Origin: CBDFGT01 sp965247225
Lineage (GTDB): Bacteria; Pseudomonadota; Alphaproteobacteria; Rhizobiales; Rhizobiaceae
DNA length: 64,000 nucleotides
Assembly: GCA_965247225.1 (NCBI GenBank)
Contig: CBDFGT010000017.1
Coordinates: 62,001-126,000 of the forward strand
Direction: 5' to 3'
In this document: in pieces, positions 55,099 to 63,583 of the stretch
How the letters are laid out: each line of letters starts with the position of its first letter
How positions within the stretch are numbered: the stretch's first letter is position 1
Notes under the pieces: model-generated
What the model saw: only the letters and a program-made list of their open reading frames with translations
Told to the model about the DNA's origin: nothing
The model's database searches: none
Program-made: the position numbers and the translations under genes

Positions 55099-55697
55099 CA
55101 TGCCTGCTGCGGTTTCAGATAGGGATAGTCCGGAAAGCGGCTTTCAAATTTCGATGTCCATTTGATGAGTTTGGGATGCTGTTCTTCCCATTGGCCGGAA
55201 AACCGCAATGTGAGATAGCCCAGGAGCGCGGCCAGAGCAAAATGCCCGCCGTGCAGCCCCTTGCCAAGTTTTGGCGGGTTGGCCTCCAGCATCGCAAGCC
55301 CGCGCGCAACCTTGCTCCACTGCCGGTCAATCCATGGCTGGTGAAGCTTTTCTTCCGGGCGCATGCGCTTTTCGTAAACAATGGCCAGCAGGCAATCCGT
55401 AATGCCATCTGCCAGCGCCTCCAGCACTTCGGCCTCCGTGCGTTTTCTGGCACCTTTGGGAAACAGTTTGCGACCTGAGACACGGTCAAGATATTGCAGG
55501 ATGGCGCGACTGTCGAAAACAGCGACGTCCTCATCAGTGATCAGGACAGGGATTTTGCCAAGCGGGTTCTGGTCAGTCAGCTCGGATGGATCCTCGTCTG
55601 TCTTCACGCGCAGGCTTTCAGGTGCAAGACCCAGAGAGTGGGCCGCCATGCGCACCTTGGCTGAATAGGGTGAAGTGGGCGAATAGAGAATTTTCAT
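55098..55697 (-). CDS. Glutathione S-transferase
   Basis: 199 residues. N-domain MKILYSPTSPYSAKVRMAAHSLGL (Ser in the active-site region), NPLGKIPVLI with cis-Pro, DSRAILQYLD; helical C-domain with WIDRQWSKVARGL. Zeta/theta-type bacterial GST; substrate unknown. ATG 55697 is the family start. No strong similarity to the GST at 47.6 kb beyond the fold. Confidence 0.88.
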   Translation of the reverse strand: MKILYSPTSPYSAKVRMAAHSLGLAPESLRVKTDEDPSELTDQNPLGKIPVLITDEDVAVFDSRAILQYLDRVSGRKLFPKGARKRTEAEVLEALADGITDCLLAIVYEKRMRPEEKLHQPWIDRQWSKVARGLAMLEANPPKLGKGLHGGHFALAALLGYLTLRFSGQWEEQHPKLIKWTSKFESRFPDYPYLKPQQA

Positions 55698-55738
55698 CGT
55701 GCATGTCTTTCTTGCAGGCAGTTGAAACGGGCTTCTAC

Positions 55739-55845
55739 TGCATGTCGTTATCGCAAAACTGTGCAGCAGTTTTGCGATAACGACATGCGTAAAAACAAAA
55801 ACTTGAAGCGTGGCAATCGAATCTGGAAGATCGCAACACGCTTCA
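55739..55845 (+). repeat. ~105-bp palindromic repeat, copy 3
   Basis: The most perfect copy: the first palindrome has 22-bp perfect arms (55740-55761 and 55767-55788) around a TGCAG loop. After the AAAAACAAAAACTTGAAGC linker comes an 8-bp stem GAAGCGTG / CACGCTTC with a long loop. It lies upstream of GST and its right edge supplies the stop codon of the RNase T2 gene. Confidence 0.88.
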
Positions 55846-56613
55846 GCGTGATGGCAATACAGTAACCTCTGGAAGGCGGCAACTCTTGCGGTCAACTTCG
55901 GGGCAGGAGCGGAACGACAGATCCTTGTTCAGGCAGATGCGGACCTCCTCCAGCAAGGAGCCGGTGCAGGTGATGGCAACCGCGTTTGGCGACAGGCCCG
56001 GATTGGCAGATACAAGGGCGGCTTCCGCGCTCTGGATGCTGATTGTCTGGTTGCTCCTGGCCGGCTGGAATGCAGCCGGGATCTTGACTCTGCTCCATGC
56101 GCTGCGCATCAGGCGAAAAAAGTCCCGCTGCGACAGTCCGGAGCAGGAACCGTGCTTGCGCCATTGATGGCCGATCAGCCCCATGCCGGGCACAAGATCG
56201 AGCATGGTCTTGCCAAGGCTTTCGGGAACGCGGCGGGGTTCGGACGTGGCACAGAATTCCGGATAACCGGATTCATTCTGCGGCCAGAGCCCGTGAACAA
56301 CAAAGCCATGATCATCGGAACATTGGCGGGAGCCTCTCTGGTCCGGATTGTTCCGGCACCATGTCGGAGACCAGGACAGCGACAAGACGTAAAAATCGAA
56401 ATTGCTTTTGTCCGTGCGCCCAGGAGATGTGTCCGGGCAACCGGAAGCAAGCCCGGTGCAATCATCTTTTGCAAGGGCGGGGGCACCGGAAACGGGGTCA
56501 TGCCTGGCGGCCCCGTCGCTGTTGCGCGGCGTTTCAGGCTGTTGATAAAGAAGGAACAGGCAGACCAGAACAAAAACTGCCGCAATTGTCAGTGTCTTTC
56601 CGGAAAAGGCCAT
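55843..56613 (-). CDS. RNase T2 family secreted ribonuclease
   Basis: 256 residues. N-terminal hydrophobic anchor or signal (7-22), a low-complexity linker to about 65, then the T2 fold. CAS I FVVHGLWPQ (His107) and CAS II GHQWRKHGSC (His149, His154) are present. The Glu that normally sits between the CAS II His and Trp is Gln150. Six or more Cys suggest disulfides outside the cytoplasm. The last codons run into repeat copy 3, whose edge gives the TGA. Confidence 0.88.
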   Translation of the reverse strand: MAFSGKTLTIAAVFVLVCLFLLYQQPETPRNSDGAARHDPVSGAPALAKDDCTGLASGCPDTSPGRTDKSNFDFYVLSLSWSPTWCRNNPDQRGSRQCSDDHGFVVHGLWPQNESGYPEFCATSEPRRVPESLGKTMLDLVPGMGLIGHQWRKHGSCSGLSQRDFFRLMRSAWSRVKIPAAFQPARSNQTISIQSAEAALVSANPGLSPNAVAITCTGSLLEEVRICLNKDLSFRSCPEVDRKSCRLPEVTVLPSR

Positions 56614-56624
56614 ATGCGGTCAGT

Positions 56625-57035
56625 TCATTTCAGGGAGCGGCAATGATTTCCATAGGTGTAATAAGGGTCAAGGCCCGAAACGCAAAATTCGATATTGTCG
56701 CCAATCCCGACAAACCCCATGTCCTTTTCGATCAGATAATAAAGGTCATGCGTCCTGCCGTCGGTCATCTGTGCATTGGCGTGGCAGAAATGACGCTCGA
56801 TCATCACCTTGCCGCCCCGCTTTTCTGCCCGGCGCTCCTGCGCACCGTTAATGTCGGCAATCGCAATGTCATTGGCAAGTAAAGTGCTGATATGACGGTC
56901 GAACCTGGCGCTGATGAAGGAAATCACAGCACTGTTGTCACAACCTGAACCCGGGCCGGCAAGGGCAATCTGGGGCATGCCGACAGACATCGTCGAACTG
57001 AAGGCAACAACAGTCATTAAAAACAGACGCTTCAT
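56625..57035 (-). CDS. Secreted protein of unknown function
   Basis: 136 residues from ATG 57035. Signal peptide (KRLFLMTVVAFSSTMSVGMPQIALA), then a small domain with four Cys (GSGCDNS, HFCHAN, EFCVSG, NHCRS) that can form two disulfides. I do not recognise the family. It precedes RNase T2 on the same strand with an 11-bp gap, so the two secreted proteins are probably co-expressed. Confidence 0.72.
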   Translation of the reverse strand: MKRLFLMTVVAFSSTMSVGMPQIALAGPGSGCDNSAVISFISARFDRHISTLLANDIAIADINGAQERRAEKRGGKVMIERHFCHANAQMTDGRTHDLYYLIEKDMGFVGIGDNIEFCVSGLDPYYTYGNHCRSLK

Positions 57036-57269
57036 GTGTCCACCCCATTGCATTGACCGGACCTGAAGAAAGAGTTTCGGCCCCATTGGTCAAGTTGTTA
57101 CGGTCAAGATATCCCATCCCGCCCGGTTCATCCACAGCCAATCTTTGAACAGGGTTAACGGCCATGGGCATAATGTGCGCATGCGGTTCGGTTTTCACAG
57201 GGCAGTTGCCTCGAAAATACTGTTGGTCACGCGCAGCCCCGTTCGTGATTCTCATGGGGAGTGCCAGAA

Positions 57270-58142
57270 TCAGTCTTCGTCCCGCTCCTGTCGTGTCTCG
57301 TCTGTCAGCCAGAAGGCCCGGTGGGAGGCGAAACGGTCTTTTGCCATGCGTTCCTTCAGAACGGGCAGCATCACATGCAACTCGTCTTTCAGCGTAAAGG
57401 GCGGATTGACGATAATCAGGCCGGAGCCATTGAGGCCGGTGGCTTCGCGGTCGCTCTGGACCGTAATTTCCGCACAGAGAATTTTGGGAATGCCCAGTGC
57501 TTTCAGGCCGGCGTGAAATTCCGCCACCGGCAGGCCCTTTTTCAAAGGATACCACAGGCAGAATGTGCCGCCTGAAAAGCGCTTGTGCGCCTTTGCCAGC
57601 CCGTGGACGAGCCGGTCAAACTCGCCCTCGATCTCAAAGGGCGGGTCCACCAGCACAATGCCGCGCTTTTCCTTGGGCGGCATATGCGCACCCAGCGCCA
57701 GCCATCCGTCCAGTTCGGTCACACGCACCTGATAATCGCCTTCAAACAGGCGTGCCAGTTCGTGGGCATCATCAGGATGCAGTTCGATGGCCGACAGCCG
57801 GTCCTGCGGGCGCAACAGCATGCGCGCCAGCTTGGGCGAGCCGGGATAGAGCGTCACGCCACCCTCCGGGTTCAGGGCACGGATGCAGCCGAGATAGGGC
57901 TCCAGCAAGTGCGCAACGGGCTCCGGCAGCGGCTTTTCAAGGATCCTGCCAATGCCTTCCCGCCATTCGCCGGTCTTCTGGGCTTCTTGTGATGCCAGAT
58001 CATAAAGGCCGATCCCGGCATGCGTGTCCAGCACGCGGAAAGCCTTGTCCTTCTGCTGCAGATACACAATCAGACGGGCGAGGACTGCATGTTTCAAAAC
58101 ATCGGCAAAGTTCCCGGCGTGGTAGATATGTCGGTAATTCAT
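57270..58142 (-). CDS. rlmJ: 23S rRNA (adenine2030-N6)-methyltransferase
   Basis: 290 residues. MNYRHIYHAGNFADVLKHAVL is the RlmJ start; the N6-methyltransferase motif IV is VLVDPPFE, and DTHAGIGLYDL is motif I. Methylates 23S rRNA during assembly. Divergent from the molybdopterin oxidoreductase across 84 bp. The 234 bp after its stop, to the secreted orphan, show no gene. Confidence 0.93.
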   Translation of the reverse strand: MNYRHIYHAGNFADVLKHAVLARLIVYLQQKDKAFRVLDTHAGIGLYDLASQEAQKTGEWREGIGRILEKPLPEPVAHLLEPYLGCIRALNPEGGVTLYPGSPKLARMLLRPQDRLSAIELHPDDAHELARLFEGDYQVRVTELDGWLALGAHMPPKEKRGIVLVDPPFEIEGEFDRLVHGLAKAHKRFSGGTFCLWYPLKKGLPVAEFHAGLKALGIPKILCAEITVQSDREATGLNGSGLIIVNPPFTLKDELHVMLPVLKERMAKDRFASHRAFWLTDETRQERDED

Positions 58143-58226
58143 ATGCGCTCTTCATGTCCTGATGATGTTTTGTGATACGTGCTTTTGACCCTTCAAGCCC
58201 GGGCATTTCTGTCCTATACACATTAT

Positions 58227-60353
58227 ATGAACATCGCGACCCCAAATCTTGTGAAAACAACCACCATTGGTCATACGGCCTGTCCGCATGACTGTCCCTC
58301 AACCTGTGCCCTGGAGGTGGAGCTTTCGCCGGAAGGCAGCATCGGACGGGTGCGCGGGGCAGCCGGCAATGATTACACGGCGGGTGTTATCTGCGCCAAG
58401 GTCGCCCGCTATGCCGAGCGCCTCTATCATCCCGACCGGCTTTTGACGCCAAAGCGGCGTCTGGGAGCCAAGGGTTCCGGCTCCTGGGGCGAGATAAGCT
58501 GGAACGATGCGCTGGATGACATTGCCAATGCATTCGTGAAAGCCGAAAGCCGCTATGGCAGCGAAACCGTATGGCCCTATTATTATGCCGGCACGATGGG
58601 CTGGGTGCAGCGCGACAGCATTGACCGCCTGCGCCATGCCAAACGCTATTCCGGCTTCTTCGGCTCTATCTGCGTCAATCCGGCCTGGACCGGATTTGCC
58701 ATGGGGGCAGGGGCCTTGCGGGGTGCCGACCCGCGCGAGATTGCCAAATCCGATTGCGTGGTCATCTGGGGTACAAATGCCGTAGCGACCCAGGTCAATG
58801 TCATGACCCATGCCATCCGCGCCCGCAAGGAACGTGGTGCCAAAATCATCGTGATCGATATTTACGACAACCCCACCATGAAGCAGGCGGATCTGGCGCT
58901 TGCCCTGCGCCCCGGCACGGATGCAGCACTCGCCTGCGCCGCCATGCATGTGGCCTTTCGGGATGGTTATGCCGACCGCGCCTATATGGAGCGCTATACC
59001 GATGATCCGGCAGGGCTGGAGCAGCACCTGAAAACCCGTGATCCGCTGTGGGCCTCCGCCATGACCGGTCTGTCCGTGGAAGAGATCGAAACCTTTGCCA
59101 GATGGGTTGGCACCACAAAGAAAACATTCTTCCGGCTGGGTTATGGCTTTACCCGCAGCCGCAATGGCGCGGTCTCCATGCATGCCGCCCTGTCGCTGCC
59201 GGCCGTTCTGGGCTCCTGGCAATATGAGGGCGGTGGTGCCTTCCATACCAACAATGATATTTTCGGGGTCAACCGTGCCCCGATCCACGGCACCGACATG
59301 ATCGATCCGTCGGTCCGTGTTCTCGACCAGTCGGAAATCGGCCGCGTGCTGACGGGTGATGCAGCCGCCCTGCGCCATGGCCCGCCGGTCACAGCGATGC
59401 TGATCCAGAATACCAACCCGGTCAATGTCGCGCCGGAGCAGCGTCTGGTCAAACAGGGCTTTCTGCGCGAGGATCTGTTCGTTGCTGTCCACGAACAGTT
59501 CATGACCGATACGGCAGACCTGGCTGATCTGGTTTTGCCGGCCACCATGTTTGTGGAACACGATGATATTTATCGCGGCGGCGGCCAGAGCCACATTCTG
59601 CTCGGGCCAAAACTCGTGGAGCCGCCTGCAACCGTGCGCACCAACCTGTTCGTCATCCAGGAACTGGCAAAGCGTATGGGCGTTCTGGACCGCGCCAATC
59701 TGGCCTTTAGCGAGCGCGAGATGATTGATCTGGTGATGATCTCCAGCGGCAAGCCTGGCTTTGATGCGCTAAGGTCAGAAAAATGGATCGACTGCCAGCC
59801 GGATTTCGAGACCGCGCATTTTATAAAGGGTTTCGGTTTTCCGGATGGCAAATACAGGTTCAGACCCGACTGGACCGGCACGATCGTCGGCACCCGGCCA
59901 CCGGAATCAATCGGCCCGCTTGGCCCGCATGCACAATTGCCGCAATTCCCGGACCAGTGTGATGTGATTGAGTTGCAGGATGCCGAACATCCCTTCCGTC
60001 TGGCAACATCCCCGGCCCGCAATTTTCTCAATTCGTCCTTTGCCGAAACCAAAACCTCGCGTGACAGGGAAGGTCGCCCGGAGGTGATGGTCCATCCTGG
60101 CGATGCGGCAAGCCTTGCCATTGCCGATGGTGATATTGTCGCCATTGGCAATCAGCGCGGCAGCCTGCGCCTGCATGCCAAGGTCACGGCAACGGCGAAA
60201 CCCGGTGTTTTGATCTGCGAGGGTCTGTGGCCGAATACGGCGCATCTGGATGGAGAGGGCATCAATATCCTCACAGGCGCGGACAATATCGCGCCCTATG
60301 GAGGCGCGGCCTTCCATGACAACAGGGTGTGGCTGAGAGGCACACGACTCTAA
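58227..60353 (+). CDS. Molybdopterin-dependent oxidoreductase (formate dehydrogenase/DMSO reductase superfamily)
   Basis: 708 residues, no twin-arginine signal, so cytoplasmic. N-terminal 4Fe-4S site C19-x3-C23-x3-C27 ... C56 (HTACPHDCPSTC, VICAKV). Likely Mo/W ligand Cys149 in GSICVNPAWTG, at the site of the FdhH selenocysteine. Mo-bis-PGD domains and C-terminal molydopterin-dinucleotide-binding fold (ATSPARNFLNSSF). Substrate unknown. No FdhB/FdhC or electron partner is adjacent. ATG 58227. Confidence 0.9.
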   Translation: MNIATPNLVKTTTIGHTACPHDCPSTCALEVELSPEGSIGRVRGAAGNDYTAGVICAKVARYAERLYHPDRLLTPKRRLGAKGSGSWGEISWNDALDDIANAFVKAESRYGSETVWPYYYAGTMGWVQRDSIDRLRHAKRYSGFFGSICVNPAWTGFAMGAGALRGADPREIAKSDCVVIWGTNAVATQVNVMTHAIRARKERGAKIIVIDIYDNPTMKQADLALALRPGTDAALACAAMHVAFRDGYADRAYMERYTDDPAGLEQHLKTRDPLWASAMTGLSVEEIETFARWVGTTKKTFFRLGYGFTRSRNGAVSMHAALSLPAVLGSWQYEGGGAFHTNNDIFGVNRAPIHGTDMIDPSVRVLDQSEIGRVLTGDAAALRHGPPVTAMLIQNTNPVNVAPEQRLVKQGFLREDLFVAVHEQFMTDTADLADLVLPATMFVEHDDIYRGGGQSHILLGPKLVEPPATVRTNLFVIQELAKRMGVLDRANLAFSEREMIDLVMISSGKPGFDALRSEKWIDCQPDFETAHFIKGFGFPDGKYRFRPDWTGTIVGTRPPESIGPLGPHAQLPQFPDQCDVIELQDAEHPFRLATSPARNFLNSSFAETKTSRDREGRPEVMVHPGDAASLAIADGDIVAIGNQRGSLRLHAKVTATAKPGVLICEGLWPNTAHLDGEGINILTGADNIAPYGGAAFHDNRVWLRGTRL

Positions 60354-60456
60354 TGCGTGTCGCGCAAAACTGTTCAGCGGTTTTGCGAAAACGACACGCA
60401 TCAAAACAAAGACTTGAAGCGTGGCAAGCTTCACTGAAAGAGCGCAACACGCTTTA
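60354..60456 (+). repeat. ~105-bp palindromic repeat, copy 4
   Basis: Starts directly after the TAA of the oxidoreductase with GCGTGTCGCGCAAAACTG, whose dyad ends CGACACGC, then AAAACAAAGACTTGAAGC, and ends ACACGCTTTA, where TTA is the complement of the omptin stop. It fills the whole space between the two convergent genes. Confidence 0.85.
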
Positions 60457-61407
60457 GAATCGGCCCTTGAGCCCCATCGACAGGTTTGCAGACAGAAGAT
60501 CGCCACCAGCGGAATCGGCAAACCAGCTGGAAACGCCTGTACTGGTATTGGTCTGAACGGTATTGCCATGCGCAGTCATGACCTTGTCAAAGCGTGCGGA
60601 GGCATAGAGTGAGGCCTGCGCCGACCATTGATATTCTGCTGCGACTGTCGCCGAAACCACCGGTGCGATCCGGTAAGTATCTGTAAATTGCAGATTGCGC
60701 AGCCAGTGATTGTCAACCGCCGACGCACCGACAGTCAGGCCGCCCTGTACATTGCCGGAAAATGTCCAGGCACCGGAAATATGGTTTGCATCAAAACCGA
60801 CATAAATAACCGGTGTCATCTGTTTGAATGTTATGGCTTTTGAGGAACCGGAAATCGTGCCGGGCGTATTGCGAGTGCCGCCTACACTGTAGAGGTAGGA
60901 GCCGCCCCAGGCGGTCCACTGCACCTGCGTATATTGAACGCCGCCGCTCATCCCGATGGCATTGGCATCATTGCGCCACATCGCGCGCCGCACCTCAAGG
61001 TCTGCCCTGAAATAATGATCCAGCCGCGTATCCGGGTGTATGGACCGGTCGCTCCAGCCAGTCGTGTCTGTGGTTGTGTAATAGGGCGAGGTCCAGTCGT
61101 AATCGACCATATGGCCGTCGCCGCCAATCCCCATACGGCCACCAACAGAGACCGTCCAGTCATTGCGTGTGTCGATATCCAGTCTGGAATTCAGGGCCGT
61201 TACCGCTTTGCTTTCCCAGATCAGGTGGCTGAGTTTGCGGTTGCCGGTATAGACAATTTCATTGGCTTCAATATTCATCAGGCCAACGGACCCTGAAAGG
61301 CGAATTTTGCCATCCAGGGATTGTGTAATCATCCCGGAAGACATGGCCGGAGTTGTGATCAGTCCGCAAACGATCACCTGAACGGCGCACAGGACACTGC
61401 GTTTCAT
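60454..61407 (-). CDS. Omptin family outer-membrane protease
   Basis: 317 residues. Signal peptide (~1-24, ending AMSS). The omptin signature MVDYDW...WSDRSIHPDTRLD (100-130) and catalytic Asp102/Asp104 plus Asp232-N-His234 match the D-x-D and D-x-H pairs of OmpT (Asp83/85 and Asp210/His212), with nearly the same spacing (130 against 127). Ten-strand barrel with terminal Phe (LKGRF). Omptins cleave at dibasic sites, often host defence peptides. ATG 61407. Confidence 0.9.
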   Translation of the reverse strand: MKRSVLCAVQVIVCGLITTPAMSSGMITQSLDGKIRLSGSVGLMNIEANEIVYTGNRKLSHLIWESKAVTALNSRLDIDTRNDWTVSVGGRMGIGGDGHMVDYDWTSPYYTTTDTTGWSDRSIHPDTRLDHYFRADLEVRRAMWRNDANAIGMSGGVQYTQVQWTAWGGSYLYSVGGTRNTPGTISGSSKAITFKQMTPVIYVGFDANHISGAWTFSGNVQGGLTVGASAVDNHWLRNLQFTDTYRIAPVVSATVAAEYQWSAQASLYASARFDKVMTAHGNTVQTNTSTGVSSWFADSAGGDLLSANLSMGLKGRF

Positions 61408-61537
61408 CGCTGTTTTCAACTTTCTTTGCCAGATATGGCAGCAGGTCATTGATAGGGACAAGGCGGAATCAACACGAAATGATAGGAATCATTCAATACG
61501 TCTATGGTTAATGAACGATTAATCCGCAAAAAAGCTG

Positions 61538-61707
61538 CTTGACAGGCTGCTGCAAAACACAGGTACGAATGGCAATGAGGATATTGTGTTCAGAAAAAAT
61601 GCCGGAAAACGGCGCATAGTGGACACATGTAACAGCGTTCCGCCGCTTTTCGGTGAACAAAAGACACCATTGCCAGCGCGGAGCGGGTTTTGCAGCAGCC
61701 TGTTAAG
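61538..61707. mobile_element. 170-bp palindromic MITE-like element next to purN
   Basis: Inverted repeats of ~21 bp with one mismatch bound the element: CAGGCTGCTGCAAAAC at 61543-61558 and its exact complement at 61687-61702. The interior continues as an imperfect palindrome (TGGCAATG, GTTCA and a G/C-rich GCCGGAAAACGGCG counterpart are shared between halves). No transposase. The right end overlaps the TAA of purN. No copy elsewhere in the window. Confidence 0.65.
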
Positions 61708-62335
61708 GCCAGCCATAGCTGATGAGCGATGATGTTCTATCCATGGCAGGTGCCGTCTCTCCCGATGCGATCATGCGCAGCACGGCAGGATAGATCCGGT
61801 GTTCAACCGCCAGCACCCGGCTGGCCAGGGTCTCAGCCGTATCACCGGCCAGCACCGGAACCGCTGCCTGGGCGATGATGGCCCCTTCGTCCATGCCTTC
61901 GGTCACATGGTGAACCGTGCATCCGGCAATTTTCACACCGGCATCAATAGCGCGTTGATGGGTGTGCAGGCCCGGGAACAGCGGCAGCAGCGAAGGATGG
62001 ATATTGATGATCCTGCCACGCCAGTGCGCAATGAAATCGGCGCTCAAAAGCCGCATGAAACCGGCAAGGCAGATCAGGTGCGGCTTGAATTCGGCAAGTT
62101 GCTTCAATATTGCCGCTTCATGCTCTGCCTTGTCGGCATAGTCGCCACGTGCGATGGCAACAGCCGGTATGCCAAGGGCTTCAGCCTTTGCAATGCCACC
62201 GGCCTGTGGCCTGTCGGAAATCACGCCCACAATTTCGGCAGGAAAACCGTCCTCACGGGTGGTTTCAACCAGCCGCACCATATTGGAGCCGCTGCCCGAA
62301 ATGAAAACCACCACCCGCGTCCTGTTGCTGCTCAT
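61703..62335 (-). CDS. purN: Phosphoribosylglycinamide formyltransferase
   Basis: 210 residues. Third purine step, using 10-formyl-THF. VVVFISGSGSNM start, NIHPSLLPLFPG with the catalytic Asn-His, and HHVTEGMDEG with Asp are all present. Start overlaps the purM stop by 4 bp. The stop codon falls in the right repeat of the palindromic element, so the last residues (SYGWP) may have been altered. Confidence 0.95.
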   Translation of the reverse strand: MSSNRTRVVVFISGSGSNMVRLVETTREDGFPAEIVGVISDRPQAGGIAKAEALGIPAVAIARGDYADKAEHEAAILKQLAEFKPHLICLAGFMRLLSADFIAHWRGRIINIHPSLLPLFPGLHTHQRAIDAGVKIAGCTVHHVTEGMDEGAIIAQAAVPVLAGDTAETLASRVLAVEHRIYPAVLRMIASGETAPAMDRTSSLISYGWP

Positions 62336-63405
62336 AGGGGCAATCTTCCCCTGTATTGCACACCGGCTTGCCCTTCTGCTCGCGCAATCATCCGGCCCAG
62401 CGTCACAACTGTTTCGCCTTCGCCGGTCAGCACAGAGGCAACCTCTGAAGCCTTGTCGGCGGAAACGACGACAATCATGCCAATACCGCAATTGAAGGTG
62501 CGCAGCATTTCGCGTTCGGCAATACCGCCGGTCCCGGCCAGCCAGGAAAACACCTTTGGCACCGGAACAGCGGAAAGGTTGATTTCAGCAGCAAGATGCT
62601 TTGGCAGAACCCGCGGAATATTTTCCGGAAAGCCGCCGCCGGTAATATGGGCCAGCGCCTTGATGGCCGATGTCGCGCAGATGGCGGAAAGCACGGATTT
62701 GACATAGATCCGTGTCGGTACCAGAAGGGCGGCACCCAGCGTTTCACCCGCGCCAAACGGGGCGGGCGACTGCCAGTTGAGACCGGAAAGTTCCACGATC
62801 TTGCGCACCAGCGAATAGCCGTTGGAATGAACGCCGGAAGAGGCCAGTCCGAGAATGACATCGCCTTCGCCGATATCACCTGCGGGCAGCAATTGCCCGC
62901 GCTCGGCGGCACCCACGGCAAAACCGGCCAGATCATAATCGCCACCGGAATACATGCCCGGCATTTCGGCGGTTTCGCCGCCAATCAGGGCGCAACCGGC
63001 CTGACGGCAGCCATCGGCAATGCCGCCGACAATGGCGGCTCCCTGATCCGGATCCAGCTTGCCGGTTGCAAAATAATCCAGAAAGAACAGCGGTTCTGCA
63101 CCCTGGACCACCAGATCGTTGACACACATGGCAACAAGATCAATCCCGACCGTATCATGCAGGCCGGCATCAATGGCGATTTTCAGCTTGGTGCCGACAC
63201 CATCATTGGCGGCTACCAGGACAGGATCGGTAAAGCCTGCGGCTTTCAGGTCGAAAAGGCCGCCAAAGCCGCCAATCTCCCCGTCGGCACCCGGACGCCG
63301 GGTCGAACGCACAAGCGGTTTGATTTTTTCAACCATCAGGTTTCCGGCGTCGATGTCAACACCGGCATCACTGTAGGTCAGGCCGTTGCGGGTTTCCTGG
63401 GTCAT
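62332..63405 (-). CDS. purM: Phosphoribosylformylglycinamidine cyclo-ligase
   Basis: 357 residues. AIR synthetase, fifth purine step. GLTYSDAGVDIDAGN start, AANDGVGTKLKIA, GGETAEMPGMY and ASSGVHSNGYSLVR are diagnostic. First gene of purM-purN. Divergent from the last gene across 178 bp. Confidence 0.96.
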   Translation of the reverse strand: MTQETRNGLTYSDAGVDIDAGNLMVEKIKPLVRSTRRPGADGEIGGFGGLFDLKAAGFTDPVLVAANDGVGTKLKIAIDAGLHDTVGIDLVAMCVNDLVVQGAEPLFFLDYFATGKLDPDQGAAIVGGIADGCRQAGCALIGGETAEMPGMYSGGDYDLAGFAVGAAERGQLLPAGDIGEGDVILGLASSGVHSNGYSLVRKIVELSGLNWQSPAPFGAGETLGAALLVPTRIYVKSVLSAICATSAIKALAHITGGGFPENIPRVLPKHLAAEINLSAVPVPKVFSWLAGTGGIAEREMLRTFNCGIGMIVVVSADKASEVASVLTGEGETVVTLGRMIARAEGQAGVQYRGRLPL

Positions 63406-63583
63406 GGCTCACGCTCCGAAAACTGTCATTCCTGCCCCCGCCATTGGCATGACAGCCCACCAAGTGCAAGCGGAATGGACAATATCGCGCAAGTTTTGAA
63501 CCGGTGTCCGCTGCATGGACCCAAAAAACTTGGAAACCCGGGCCGTGATACCATATAGAAGTCAGACTGCAGGAGGCCGGGAA

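Noticed and set aside
61538..61707. Calling the 170-bp palindrome an insertion sequence
   Set aside because: Too short for a transposase, no clear target duplication; only MITE-like is justified.
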